From the NCBI GenBank assembly GCA_013289955.1, contig JABCYZ010000006.1, positions 124,001-188,000 on the forward strand: 64,000 nt of DNA, given 5' to 3'. The stretch is from Acidobacteriota bacterium. Its GTDB lineage: Bacteria > Acidobacteriota > Terriglobia > Acidiferrales > UBA7541. Under the pieces are notes generated by a model. The model saw nothing but the letters and a program-made list of their open reading frames with translations. It did no database searches and was not told where the DNA came from. This document shows, one piece after another, positions 25,858 through 34,958 of this stretch; within the stretch, counting starts at the first letter, position 1; each line of letters starts with the position of its first letter. Both the position numbers and the translations under genes were made by a program.

Positions 25858-27735
25858 CTACGACTTCGTTGCCGGCTTCAGGACATCTGACTTCAAGATT
25901 TTGCCGCCTTCCTGGATGACGTAGAGGCGGTTTACCTCGAGATCCTTGAGCTGGTCGATTTGGCCGCTTAGCCAGCGGATTTCGACCATGTCGACTTTCG
26001 TCGCTTGGTCGAGACCGAAGTGCATGCGCATGTCATTTTGCGAGAAGTAGCTGCCACCGCTGCGTAGTTCGTCCATCTGGACCAGCGGTTTCTCGGCGCT
26101 GGGAAGCGTTTTTGCCGTGACGAGAACGCGGCTGCCGATACCTGTGCGATTGGACTTTGTGCCAACTAATTTGATTTTGATCCAGTTGCGATTAAGGGTG
26201 GAGTCGCAGCGCAGGAGCTGGGGGATGGCGTTGACGCAGTTGACGGCGATGTCGAGGTCGCCGTCGTTGTCATAGTCGCCGAAGGCGCAGCCGCGGGCTG
26301 GGGCGTTTTCCATAATTCCAGGACCGCCCTGGTTGGTGACCTCTTCGAAGCGGCCGTTGCGGAGGTTGCGGTAGAGATATTTGTGTTCGGCGTATTTGAG
26401 GTCGGCTTTGGATTTGTCGACCTCGGGATAGACGTGGCCGTTGGACATGAGGATGTCGAGCCAGCCGTCGTTGTCCATGTCGAAGAAGCCGACGCCCCAG
26501 CCGAGGAGGCGGGTGTTGACGCCGAGGCCACTCGGATAGGTGCGGTCTTCGAAGACTCCGTCGCCGAGATTGGTGTAGAGCGAGTCGGTGTCGCCGGCAA
26601 AATTGGTTTTTACGATGTCGAGATTGCCATCGCGGTTGTAGTCGCCGATGGAGACGCCCATGCCCGCTTGGGGTTTGGCTTCGGCCGAGAGCGCGGCGCC
26701 GTTCTCGATGGCGACGTCCTTGAAGGTGCCGTCATGCTGGTTGAGATAGAGCGTCGCCGGGGCGGAATCATTGGCGACGTAGATGTCGGGCCAGCCGTCG
26801 TTATCGAGATCGGAGGCGGCGACGCTGAGGCCGTAGGTGCCGACGGCGTTCCACATGCCTGATTTTTGGCTGACGTCGGAGAAAGTGCCGTTGCCATTGT
26901 TGTGATAGAGAATATTTTTTCCGCCGGCTAAGCCCGGAGGACCGCAGGCTACGACGATGCCTTTGTAGGTGCAGGGGCCTTCTTCAGGGAGAGGAGCGGT
27001 CTTTAGGTCGAAGTCGACGTAGTTGGCGACGAAGAGATCGAGGTGGCCGTCTTTGTCGTAGTCGACCCACGTGCAGCCTGTGTTCCAGCGCGTTTTGGGA
27101 CCGGGCTGGAGGAGGCCGGTGCGTTCGGTGACGTCGGTAAAAGTGCCGTTCCCGTTATTGTGATAGAGGACGTTTTGGCCGTAGTAGGTGACAAAGAGAT
27201 CGTCATAGCCGTCGTTGTCGTAGTCGCCGACGCAGCAGGCCTGGCCCCAGCCGGTGCGGAGTTCGAGGCCGGAACCTTTCGTGACATCGGTGAACGTGCC
27301 GTCGCGATTATTCTTGAAGAGACGGCAATGAGGCTCCTTGCCCTTTGCGAAGCCCTCGAGGCGCCACCCATTGACTAGAAAGACGTCGAGCCAGCCGTCG
27401 TTGTCGTAGTCGTAGAAAGCCAGGCCGCAGCCGGTGGTTTCAAGAAGGTATTTATTTTTGCCGACACCGCCGAACGTGGTTTCGACGTCGAGGCCGGAGC
27501 CTTTGACGACATCGACGAAGGTCACGCCGAGAGGCGTGCCTTCGATGGGAGATTTTGGGCCAGGAGGAGGAGGAGCGGGCTTGGCGTCGTAGCTGCGCTC
27601 GATCGGCCCGATTTTTGGTTTCGCCGGGGGTTCCTGCTGCTGAGGAGCGGCTAGGGCCAAAATATCTGCGAAGGGAAGCACCAGAGCTGTGCGGCTGAGC
27701 GAGCTTATAAATTTCCGGCGATCCTGGTCCGACAC
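25858..27735 (-). CDS. CRTAC1-family protein (FG-GAP repeats and UnbV domain)
   Basis: About 625 residues. The GTG at 27735 is preceded by GAGGAGG; the longer frame upstream would overlap the cytochrome gene. The N-terminus (DQDRRKFISSLSRTALVLPF) resembles a Tat signal. Then come six or more FG-GAP/VCBS-type repeats with Ca-binding DxDxDG cores (YDYDNDGWLDVFLVNG, GDYDNDGYDDLFVTYYG, VDYDKDGHLDLFVANY, SDLDNDGWPDIYVAND, GDYNRDGNLDIVKTNF), which form an extracellular propeller. The end is an ASPIC/UnbV domain (GIGSRVLVTAK, RSGGSYFSQNDMRMHFGLD, VEIRWLSG). Function unknown. It lies 13 bases after the multihaem cytochrome gene, so the two form an operon. Confidence 0.93.
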   Translation of the reverse strand: MSDQDRRKFISSLSRTALVLPFADILALAAPQQQEPPAKPKIGPIERSYDAKPAPPPPGPKSPIEGTPLGVTFVDVVKGSGLDVETTFGGVGKNKYLLETTGCGLAFYDYDNDGWLDVFLVNGWRLEGFAKGKEPHCRLFKNNRDGTFTDVTKGSGLELRTGWGQACCVGDYDNDGYDDLFVTYYGQNVLYHNNGNGTFTDVTERTGLLQPGPKTRWNTGCTWVDYDKDGHLDLFVANYVDFDLKTAPLPEEGPCTYKGIVVACGPPGLAGGKNILYHNNGNGTFSDVSQKSGMWNAVGTYGLSVAASDLDNDGWPDIYVANDSAPATLYLNQHDGTFKDVAIENGAALSAEAKPQAGMGVSIGDYNRDGNLDIVKTNFAGDTDSLYTNLGDGVFEDRTYPSGLGVNTRLLGWGVGFFDMDNDGWLDILMSNGHVYPEVDKSKADLKYAEHKYLYRNLRNGRFEEVTNQGGPGIMENAPARGCAFGDYDNDGDLDIAVNCVNAIPQLLRCDSTLNRNWIKIKLVGTKSNRTGIGSRVLVTAKTLPSAEKPLVQMDELRSGGSYFSQNDMRMHFGLDQATKVDMVEIRWLSGQIDQLKDLEVNRLYVIQEGGKILKSDVLKPATKS

Positions 27736-27748
27736 GAATCCTCCTCGG

Positions 27749-29986
27749 TTAACGCTGACCGGTGCCGTTGCCGGCGGCGCCCGCATGGGTGCTGGCGGGA
27801 ACGGAGTTCAGGTCCGTGTGCATGTGCCAGGGAACGCTTTCGGTCGATATCTCGGGATGCTTGCGCAAGAAATCCAGGGAATAGGTAGGAGCTTCGGGAT
27901 CAATTCGCTTCGTAGCGTAAAGCGCTGCTTGGGCGGCGGCTTCGGCTTTCATGCCTTTGCGTCGATAGAGGATGGCGAGATTGTAGTGGGCGGCGAGATC
28001 GTCGGGATCGATGGCTTGAAGGGCCTGAAACTGCGCGACGGCATCATCGGTGCGATGCTGCTGGTAATAGGCGATGCCGAGTTCGCGGCGGGCGTCGCGA
28101 GATTGCGGAAATTGCTCGACGACCCTTTGGAGATCGGCGACTTCGGATTCGGGATGTCCCTCGCGGCGTTCGACCAGCGCGAGATAGTAAAGCGCGCGGG
28201 CGTAATCCGGATGGAGCTGCAAAGCCTTCTCAAGGGGCGGGCGCGCTGACGAGTATTTTTCCCATTCGATGTAGGTCAGGCCGAGATTGACGTAGCCGTC
28301 TTCGTAGTCGGGACGCAGCCTGGTGACTTGTTCAAAGGCCGCGATGGCGTCCGAGTATTGCTGCTGGTCGAGATAGCCGATGCCGACATTGTTCCAGCGC
28401 ATCCAGTCTTGATTGTCGTTGGGGGCGGGAGGAGTGGGATCATTCATGCCCATGTTCAGGACGCGCGTGCGGGAAGCGAGCTCGACGACGGGGTAGAGCG
28501 GATGATCGGTGCCGAAGACGTTGTTCAGATAACTCTGGCGCAGGTGACGGTAGTTTACGCGGGCGGTAATGCTGAGAGGTCCTTTGGCGTCAGGCGGAAT
28601 TCTAAATTCGTAGCGGACCAGGGCGGACCGTCCGGACTGGATGGAGTTGTCGTAGGCCATGGAGTGGATGGTCCAGACTTTGTGATTGTCGACAAACTCG
28701 CCGGAGAGATTGACGGGACGGTTGGTGAAGCTGTGTGCTCGAGTGTCGAGCATGCCGTCCGGTTTCAGGAAACCGCTGTGATAGATGTCGTTACCGGCGG
28801 CGTCCTTGACAGTGACCTCGACCCAGGCTTCATAGAGATCGCGGACTTCGGGAATGAGCGAGTGGCCGATGTTTTTGTTCTGGATGACCACATAGGCTGT
28901 GACCGCGCCGCTTGGCTCAAGCTGAAAGGGAACGGAGCCGAGGGGCGCGATCATGTTGTCATCGCCGGCCTTTTTCAGGGCGAAGATGTCGACGTTCAGG
29001 AAGTTTCCGGCCTTGAGGAACTCGATCGTTTTCTGCAGCTGCTCGTCGAAGCCGTAGTAGTAGGGAACGGCGGTGTTTCCTGCGAGCCAGCGGTGAGAGG
29101 CGAAGGTGCCGCCCTTGGCGCCATAGTCGGCGAGAGTGGCGGGGGCACGGCGCATGTGGCAGCCCTGACAGGAAGTGAAGTCTGCGGAATAAAAAGTGAG
29201 CGGATTGCGCTTCGAGAATTTGGAGTTCTGCCACTCGTCAAAAACCGTGAAGGCGCGAATGAATTTGTACTCGTTCAGCGGATTGGGGAGGTTGGCTTTG
29301 TGGCAGGCGGCGCAGAATTCCGGCGTGCGATAGAACGGCTGCATGACGGCTTTAGAGTGACGCTCGGGATGTTCGAGGATTTCGCCGAATTGCACTTGGC
29401 CGGGGATGCGATTGCCGTTCTCATCGACCATTACCGCGGGAACGCCCATCACAAATCCGCCGTTGCCTGAAGTGGACTGCAATCGCTGGATGGAATGACA
29501 CGTAGTGCAGGTCAAACCGTCCTTGTCAAAGGCGCGATCGACGTGCGAATCCGAGGTCAGCGCGCCGGTGAGGACACCTATCGGATTGTGGCAGCTATCG
29601 CAGTGTCGCGAGAACTCGATACCTTTGGTGCGCACGAGGATGTTGACGCTTGTGCGGTAGAACGGCGTACGGAAGGAGTTCGAGTGGAGCGCCTGGCGCC
29701 ACTGGGAGTAGGCCTCGTCGTGACAATGGGCGCAGTACTCGGCCTCGGGGAAAGCACCGGGTTGAATGAAGTCATTGCCCACAATGGCGGCATTTCCGGG
29801 AAGAGACAGATTGTCTTTGCCGAAAAGAAAGTTGTAAGTCTTACGGATCTCGTCGGAATAGTTCTTGCGCTCGGGGCTTTCGCTAGACTGGGCGCGGATG
29901 GTGAACGGTGCGGTAGCTATGAGCAATAAGAAGCGGAGGAAGAGACCCCCGACACTGAATCGAGTTCGAGCCGTTCGAGAGTTCAT
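27749..29986 (-). CDS. Exported five-haem cytochrome c with C-terminal TPR domain
   Basis: About 745 residues. A signal peptide (LFLRFLLLIATAPFTIRAQ) is followed by five CxxCH haem sites (CAHCH, CDSCH, CTTCH, CAACH, CQGCH at about 85, 129, 160, 225 and 273). The domain resembles cytochrome c554/multihaem electron carriers. A beta-rich middle part (about 340-500) leads to four or more TPR repeats (YLDQQQYSDAIAAFEQVTRL, ALYYLALVERREGHPESEV, AHYNLAILYRRKGMKAEAA). Haem attachment implies the periplasm or cell surface. Start: ATG at 29986, with two GTG codons directly before it as alternatives. Co-transcribed with the CRTAC1 gene; the two may form a surface redox or binding complex. Confidence 0.9.
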   Translation of the reverse strand: MNSRTARTRFSVGGLFLRFLLLIATAPFTIRAQSSESPERKNYSDEIRKTYNFLFGKDNLSLPGNAAIVGNDFIQPGAFPEAEYCAHCHDEAYSQWRQALHSNSFRTPFYRTSVNILVRTKGIEFSRHCDSCHNPIGVLTGALTSDSHVDRAFDKDGLTCTTCHSIQRLQSTSGNGGFVMGVPAVMVDENGNRIPGQVQFGEILEHPERHSKAVMQPFYRTPEFCAACHKANLPNPLNEYKFIRAFTVFDEWQNSKFSKRNPLTFYSADFTSCQGCHMRRAPATLADYGAKGGTFASHRWLAGNTAVPYYYGFDEQLQKTIEFLKAGNFLNVDIFALKKAGDDNMIAPLGSVPFQLEPSGAVTAYVVIQNKNIGHSLIPEVRDLYEAWVEVTVKDAAGNDIYHSGFLKPDGMLDTRAHSFTNRPVNLSGEFVDNHKVWTIHSMAYDNSIQSGRSALVRYEFRIPPDAKGPLSITARVNYRHLRQSYLNNVFGTDHPLYPVVELASRTRVLNMGMNDPTPPAPNDNQDWMRWNNVGIGYLDQQQYSDAIAAFEQVTRLRPDYEDGYVNLGLTYIEWEKYSSARPPLEKALQLHPDYARALYYLALVERREGHPESEVADLQRVVEQFPQSRDARRELGIAYYQQHRTDDAVAQFQALQAIDPDDLAAHYNLAILYRRKGMKAEAAAQAALYATKRIDPEAPTYSLDFLRKHPEISTESVPWHMHTDLNSVPASTHAGAAGNGTGQR

Positions 29987-30164
29987 CACCACTTACCTGA
30001 ATGAACCATTCAGCCAAAGCCTAAACTCTTGTATAACGCATCCGTAGCTCTGTGTAAATGATGGCGTTTCAAAGACGGAATCCCGAAGGGATAGGAACGA
30101 GCCACGTGGATTGGTTTCCGAGTGATTCCTTAAGGAGGATTCTCCTCAGCAATTCGAACTTCGA

Positions 30165-32048
30165 TTACGGCTGCAACTTTTCCAAATCGTCGGCCTTCTG
30201 CCGTTCGGCGGCCGCTTCCGCCTTTTTGCCTTGGCGTTCGAGGGCCTCGGCCAGGCCACGATGTGCCTCCGGATAGTTGGGGTCCTCGCTGAGGGCCTCC
30301 TCGAAGCGCTCCATGGCGTCTTCGAGCTGGCCTTTCTGAAGCAGCGCTTTGCCGGTATTTGTAGAGACTGTGGCGCGCTGGCGATGCATCACCGTGCGCT
30401 CGAGGTCAGCGCCTTTTTTGCGCTCGGCCGCGGCTTCGGCGGCGTTCCCTTGCTGCGCGAGAACGGCTCCGAGCGTCAGGTGCGAGTCGGGCTGGCCGGG
30501 GAGCTGCCGAATGGCCTCCCGCAGAGCGTCGGCGGCTTCCGGCAATTTGTTCATCTTTCGATAAAGGCTCCCTAGCGTTGCCCATCCGTCGGCGTTATCC
30601 GGATGGAGCTTCATCGCCAGCGAAAGCTCGCGGGCCGCGTCCTCGTAGCGGCCATCCTGCATGAAGAGATTGCCCAGTGTGTAATGCGGCTCGTACGCCG
30701 AAGGGTTGAGTTTAGCCGCGGCCTCTAGCTCAGGAATGGCCCCCGCATTGTCGTCCCTCAATTTCAGGGCGAGTCCGAAGTCGTAGTGGAGCTGGTAATT
30801 GTTGGGACTGATTTTGAGGCCCGAAATGAGGACATGAATGGCCTCATCGAGTTCGTTCATTTGCAAATACGCGGCAGCGAGGTTTTCGTGCGCGGTGGCG
30901 TCCGAGGGCTTGTGTGCGAGAGTGCGCTGCAAAAAGGGAATGGCATCCTTGGCGTTTCCAGCGACAAGCAGGGCCAATCCCAGGCTTGCGACGGCGTCTG
31001 CGTTTTTTGGTTCGGTCTGGACGACCTGACGGAGGAGCGGAAGAGCCTCAGGGTCGCGGCGGGTGCGTTGGAGCGCTCGAGCGAGCTGATACTTGGCGTC
31101 GGTCGACGCAGGGTCAAGGGTCATTGCGCGTTGGAATTCTGTTATGGCCTCGGCGTCCTCATTATTGGCCGCAAGGGCCTCACCTAGTTGTGTGGCGGCG
31201 AGAGCGTTGTCGGGAGCGAGCCGGGTGGCCAAGGTCAGTTCCTCGATTGCGAATGATGCTTGCTGCTCGGCGAGGAGCGCCGCGCCGAGATGCAGATGAG
31301 CTGTGGCGGAGTTTGGATTGAGCTGAAGCACTTTTTGAAATTCGCTGACCGCCAGGGGCCAGTTGCCCTGTTGCGCGTAGAGCGAGCCCAGGGCATCCAG
31401 AAGATCGGGGCTCCCGGGCGAGGCGGCGATGGCAGCCTTCATCTTGGCGGTGGCCGAAGGGAGCTGTCCCGTAGCCGCCAGCGCGCGAGCGTATGCCGCA
31501 AGAACATAGGAAGGGAGTGCGGAGGAGGAATGGGAGGCGGTCTGCCGTTCGGCGGCGGCCTCCACATTTTTGAACAAGTCGACGGCCTTCTTGTTTGCGC
31601 CAGTTTGCTCGTAGGCTAGGGCGAGGTTGGTCTGGGCGGAGATATCCGCGGGTTTTAGCGCGACGGCCGTTTGAAGCTCTTTGATGGCTTGGGGCAGCTT
31701 TCCGAGGCGCACCAGAACCGCGCCGAGGGCGCTGTGGCCTTCTTCAATCTGGGGAACGAGCCGCACGGCCTTCTCAAATTCGGCTTCCGCAGTGGTGAAG
31801 TCTTTGTTGGCAGCGGCCGCTGTACCTGCCTTATAAGCTGCTTGGGCTTCCTCGTTCGCGCGGGCTTCTGTGCCTCCAGTAGGGAGTTGCTCCCGGGCGA
31901 CCAGCCGGACAGCTGACGGCAAGACGAGGAAAACTAAGGCTTGCGAGAGGAGCAGCGAAAGGGCTTGCCGGAAGGCCGCCGCGCGAGTCGGAGCCCGGAG
32001 ATCATACGAGCGCGTTTCGAAGATCGCCGCAAGAGACATGAGGTCCAT
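30165..32048 (-). CDS. Large tetratricopeptide-repeat protein
   Basis: 627 residues. A hydrophobic segment (ALSLLLSQALVFLVLPSAV, about 29-48) is probably a signal or anchor. The remainder is a nearly continuous array of 34-residue TPR repeats, about fifteen, for example FTTAEAEFEKAVRLVPQIEE, HSALGAVLVRLGKLPQAIKE and WATLGSLYRKMNKLPEAADA. The last part is charged and Ala-rich (GKKAEAAAERQKADDLEKL). No enzymatic domain is seen, so it is likely an extracytoplasmic scaffold. It lies upstream of the cytochrome-TPR gene on the same strand, with a gap of about 180 bases that carries small inverted repeats. Confidence 0.88.
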   Translation of the reverse strand: MDLMSLAAIFETRSYDLRAPTRAAAFRQALSLLLSQALVFLVLPSAVRLVAREQLPTGGTEARANEEAQAAYKAGTAAAANKDFTTAEAEFEKAVRLVPQIEEGHSALGAVLVRLGKLPQAIKELQTAVALKPADISAQTNLALAYEQTGANKKAVDLFKNVEAAAERQTASHSSSALPSYVLAAYARALAATGQLPSATAKMKAAIAASPGSPDLLDALGSLYAQQGNWPLAVSEFQKVLQLNPNSATAHLHLGAALLAEQQASFAIEELTLATRLAPDNALAATQLGEALAANNEDAEAITEFQRAMTLDPASTDAKYQLARALQRTRRDPEALPLLRQVVQTEPKNADAVASLGLALLVAGNAKDAIPFLQRTLAHKPSDATAHENLAAAYLQMNELDEAIHVLISGLKISPNNYQLHYDFGLALKLRDDNAGAIPELEAAAKLNPSAYEPHYTLGNLFMQDGRYEDAARELSLAMKLHPDNADGWATLGSLYRKMNKLPEAADALREAIRQLPGQPDSHLTLGAVLAQQGNAAEAAAERKKGADLERTVMHRQRATVSTNTGKALLQKGQLEDAMERFEEALSEDPNYPEAHRGLAEALERQGKKAEAAAERQKADDLEKLQP

Positions 32049-32426
32049 GGAGCGCAGATCAGAGTTCGAATGAAGATATCCACGCAGAGTATAGCAGCGT
32101 CTTTGACGGGATTCCTGCCCTGCGCGCCAAGGATAGCGCTTGAAGGGAAGAGAAGAAGGTGCGGGAGCGTTGCCTTAGAAAGCCGCAAGAATTGAAGATT
32201 GTGAGGGTTAGGAGGGGAGGAGGCTCGAGCGGGAGCGACTGTTTGTGTCTGGATAGACAGCCATAAAGAGTCGTTTTGGGAGGTTGGGAGAAGGGATTTA
32301 TAGTGTAGTAAAATTGCTTTTTTCTAATATCACCCGCAACTGGCTTGTAATCAGCAATCGCGGAGGCCAGCCGACGAGCGGGGAGAAAAGGGCCGTAACG
32401 GCCCTCAGACTGCCTACTACATAGGC
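32049..32426. other. Intergenic region and pilA leader
   Basis: 378 bases between the divergent TPR and pilin genes. No ORF is supported. Near the pilin start are two short hairpins: AGGGCCGT/ACGGCCCT (32389-32405, tiny loop) and GCCTA/TAGGC just before the ATG. There is also a possible sigma-54 element (see next entry). No strong ribosome site precedes the pilin ATG, so the leader structure could matter for translation. Confidence 0.4.
32341..32356 (+). promoter_or_regulatory. Possible sigma-54 promoter of the pilin gene
   Basis: TGGCTTGTAATCAGCA has the essential GG and GC with exactly ten bases between them and keeps TGGC of the -24 box, but the -12 box is CAGC rather than TTGC. Pilin genes are often sigma-54 dependent. 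The match is weak, and one of this quality can occur by chance. Confidence 0.3.
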
Positions 32427-32936
32427 ATGCAAACAATCTCCAAGCAGTCCAAAGACATTCGTAACAAGAAGCAAAAGGGCTTTTCACTTATCGAGTTGCT
32501 GATCGTTGTGGCGATTATTTTGATCATCGCGGCCATCGCAATTCCTAACCTCCTAAGGTCGCGTATGGCGGCTAATGAAGCATCAGCGGTTGGTTCGATC
32601 CGTACGATCAACACCTCTGCTGTTACGTATTCGACGACCTACCCGAACGCCGGCTTCCCAGCTACTCTGGCGTCTTTGGGCGGTGCAACACCTTGCACGG
32701 CTACCTCGACGAATTCTTGCTTGCTCGACGCAGTTCTCGCGGGCGGCACGAAGAGCGGATATGTTTTCGCTCTAGCCACGGACGGCAACACGCCTTCAGT
32801 GGGCTATTCGATCACCGGAACCCCGGTGGCGGTTGGCACGACCGGTCAGCGCATGTTTTTCTCTGACCAGTCTGGTGTGATCCGTTACAGCGCGTCAGGC
32901 GCGGGCGCAACGGCAGCTAGCCCGGCACTGCAGTAA
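32427..32936 (+). CDS. pilA: Type IV major pilin-like protein
   Basis: A 169-residue prepilin. The leader is basic and 18 residues long (QTISKQSKDIRNKKQKG) and is cut before F19. Then FSLIELLIVVAIILIIAAIA has Glu at mature position 5 and leads into IPNLLRSRMAANEASAVGS. The C-terminal domain is small and rich in Ala, Gly, Ser and Thr, with a Cys pair (TPCTATSTNSCLLDAV) that may form a loop. This is the type IVa pilin or GspG-like pseudopilin type. With a single strong terminator behind it and no pil genes beside it, the gene is a stand-alone transcription unit. Codon choice is less GC-biased than in the flanking genes, as expected for a highly expressed gene. Confidence 0.92.
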   Translation: MQTISKQSKDIRNKKQKGFSLIELLIVVAIILIIAAIAIPNLLRSRMAANEASAVGSIRTINTSAVTYSTTYPNAGFPATLASLGGATPCTATSTNSCLLDAVLAGGTKSGYVFALATDGNTPSVGYSITGTPVAVGTTGQRMFFSDQSGVIRYSASGAGATAASPALQ

Positions 32937-32977
32937 ATTTAGGTTTCGGCCAGCTGGCCGAGGAAGGATTTCAGCAG

Positions 32978-33013
32978 AGCCCAGGACTAAGGTCCTGGGC
33001 TTTGTTGTTTTTT
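32978..33013 (+). terminator. Rho-independent terminator of pilA
   Basis: Perfect stem GCCCAGGAC (32979-32987) / GTCCTGGGC (32992-33000) with a four-base loop TAAG, extended by an A-T pair and followed by TTTGTTGTTTTTT. It lies 42 bases after the pilin stop. This is the clearest terminator in the window. Confidence 0.92.
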
Positions 33014-33197
33014 GGGGAGAGTTTTCCGCGGTAGAGACGGTAAGAACCTGGCCGGGAGGCTCTGGGCAGCCTTGGGGGTGGGGCTAAGAGGGCGAGAGCT
33101 GGATGTCGAAGGGTACCTTTCGGAGGGCTTTGCGGAATCCTATGACGGGTTTTAGGGAGTTTCTGCGCACTCCAGAGTAAGGTGCCGCACCACAGAG

Positions 33198-33238
33198 AGC
33201 CCTCGGGAAAAAGGGTGGGAGGCTTGGACCCGAGGGCT
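33198..33238. repeat. 10-bp inverted repeat upstream of the spermidine-synthase-like gene
   Basis: AGCCCTCGGG (33198-33207) pairs perfectly with CCCGAGGGCT (33229-33238) around a 21-base loop. It has no T-run on either strand, so it is not a standard terminator. It lies in the 388-base gap between the pilin terminator and the next gene, which holds no supported ORF. It could be an RNA structure in the leader of the next gene or an operator. Confidence 0.45.
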
Positions 33239-33324
33239 GCGGCATTCAGCGAGTAACAGCATACACCGAGTGTATACATTGTTTTCATTGACGGTCTCAA
33301 GCTCTGTGTGGGATATACAGGGCT

Positions 33325-34875
33325 GTGGGAATTGCCCCTTCTCCCAATCCCAAGCAAGAGAACGAACCTTTCGACGCTGACCCGCCGAGCAGCGGGCGGG
33401 CTTTTCTGTGGGTCGGCACGGCTACGCTCACTGGCGCGATTGTCATGGCCATGGAGCTGACTGCTTTCCGCCTGTACGCCCCCTATTTTGGGAACTCGAT
33501 TTACGTGTGGGGCAGCATGATTTCGGTGGTGATGCTGGCCCTGTCGGTTGGGTACATCCTGGGCGGCTGGATTGCGGATCGGAAGCCTACCGATACTCTT
33601 CTCTACTTCCTCGTGCTGGGCAGCGGCTTGTATCAGCTCTTGATCGTGTTCCTGGAGCGGGCCGTGCTGATGAAGCTATGGCAATCCGGGGATTTCGTTG
33701 GCCCGGTGACGGCGACGGTGATTATTTTTGCGCCGCCAATGACGGCGCTGGCGATGACGTCGCCTTTTGTGATTCGACTGCTGGCGCGGTCAGGGCGCGT
33801 GGGGGTTACTGTCGGGCGAGTTTTTGCTTTGTCGACCGCGGGTAGCATTGCGGGCGTGCTGGGGACCAGTTTTTATTTGGTGCCGGAGTTTGGGACGCGC
33901 TTGACGATGGAGATACTTTGCGGGGCGTCGATCGTGATTGGAGCGAGTGGGCTGATGATGAGAAAGAGGGCAGCAGTTTTGCTGGTACTGCCTGCGGTGT
34001 TACTTCTCAGGCTCCCTGCGGTGCAAGTACCGGCCGGGATTATCTGGAGCGGGGAATCGGTGTACAACCGGATACTGGTGTTCGAAGGCAAAGGGTTTCG
34101 ATCGCTGGTGCTGAACAATACGAGCTTTTTCCAGACGATTGAGAAAGTTGGGAGCCCGAATTCGGGGTTCTACCTGGACGAGTTTGCGCTGGGGCCGGTG
34201 ATCATTCCGTCAAAGAATTTGCTGGTGCTGGGGATGGGGGCGGGGCGATCGATCGACGTGACGAGGGCGGTTGCCCCGGAGATTGAGATTAACGCGGTGG
34301 AGATCGACCCGGAAGTGGTGCGCGTGGCCAGAGAATTTTTTGGATTGCCGCAGAATGATCCGAGACTGCATGTGCATATCGCGGATGCGCGGCCCTGGCT
34401 CGCGGAGCATGAGGCGAAGAGCGATTTGGTGCATATTGACTTGTTCCAGGGCGGGCCGTACGTGCCGTTTTATTTGACTACCGTCGAGTTTTTTCAATTG
34501 GTGCGATCGCGGATATCGGACGGCGGCGTGTTGATGGTGAACGTGTACGATGAAAGCACGGAACACGAGCTGCTGGACGCGATGGGGGCAACAATGCGAG
34601 AGGTGTTTCCGTCGGTGGAGATGCTGTCGGTACACGGAGGCAATCACATCCTTTTTGCGTTTGTGAAGAAACGGGAGCTGGCGGAAACTCTGGGGCGCCT
34701 GAGGCAGGGCGCGGGGCCGGCCTGGGTGCAGGAATTGGCCGAAGAGGCTGCCGGAGAGATTGTGGAGTTTCGGCCGCGAGCCCAAGCGGCGATATTTACG
34801 GATGACCGGGCGCCGATTGAGGAGATGACGAGGAGAATGCTGGCGGAGAAGAGAAGGAAAGAGGTAGTGAAGTAA
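33325..34875 (+). CDS. Membrane protein with spermidine-synthase-like domain
   Basis: 516 residues from a GTG. The N-terminal half has six or seven membrane segments (FLWVGTATLTGAIVMAMEL, SMISVVMLALSVGYILGGW, LLYFLVLGSGLYQLLIVFL, SIAGVLGTSFYLVPEFG, AAVLLVLPAVLLLRL). The C-terminal half is a Rossmann methyltransferase-like fold of the polyamine synthase family: LLVLGMGAGRSIDVTRAV, the acidic INAVEIDPEVVRVAREFFGL and SDLVHIDLFQGG, and TDDRAPIE near the end. Such fused proteins are common in soil bacteria. Their real reaction is mostly untested, and the catalytic Asp pattern here (HIDLFQGG) departs from true spermidine synthase (DxxDP). So aminopropyl transfer is uncertain. Confidence 0.85.
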   Translation: MGIAPSPNPKQENEPFDADPPSSGRAFLWVGTATLTGAIVMAMELTAFRLYAPYFGNSIYVWGSMISVVMLALSVGYILGGWIADRKPTDTLLYFLVLGSGLYQLLIVFLERAVLMKLWQSGDFVGPVTATVIIFAPPMTALAMTSPFVIRLLARSGRVGVTVGRVFALSTAGSIAGVLGTSFYLVPEFGTRLTMEILCGASIVIGASGLMMRKRAAVLLVLPAVLLLRLPAVQVPAGIIWSGESVYNRILVFEGKGFRSLVLNNTSFFQTIEKVGSPNSGFYLDEFALGPVIIPSKNLLVLGMGAGRSIDVTRAVAPEIEINAVEIDPEVVRVAREFFGLPQNDPRLHVHIADARPWLAEHEAKSDLVHIDLFQGGPYVPFYLTTVEFFQLVRSRISDGGVLMVNVYDESTEHELLDAMGATMREVFPSVEMLSVHGGNHILFAFVKKRELAETLGRLRQGAGPAWVQELAEEAAGEIVEFRPRAQAAIFTDDRAPIEEMTRRMLAEKRRKEVVK

Positions 34876-34958
34876 GGACGTAGCCAGGAAAAGCGAGGAC
34901 TCGGAAAAGATTCTGGACAGGGAGCACGGAGTTCGCCGAGAAGAAGAGGAACCGACAG

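Noticed and set aside
32195..32426. A cyclic di-GMP (GEMM-type) riboswitch before pilA
   Set aside because: The conserved GEMM core and tetraloop receptor sequence are not present in the leader.
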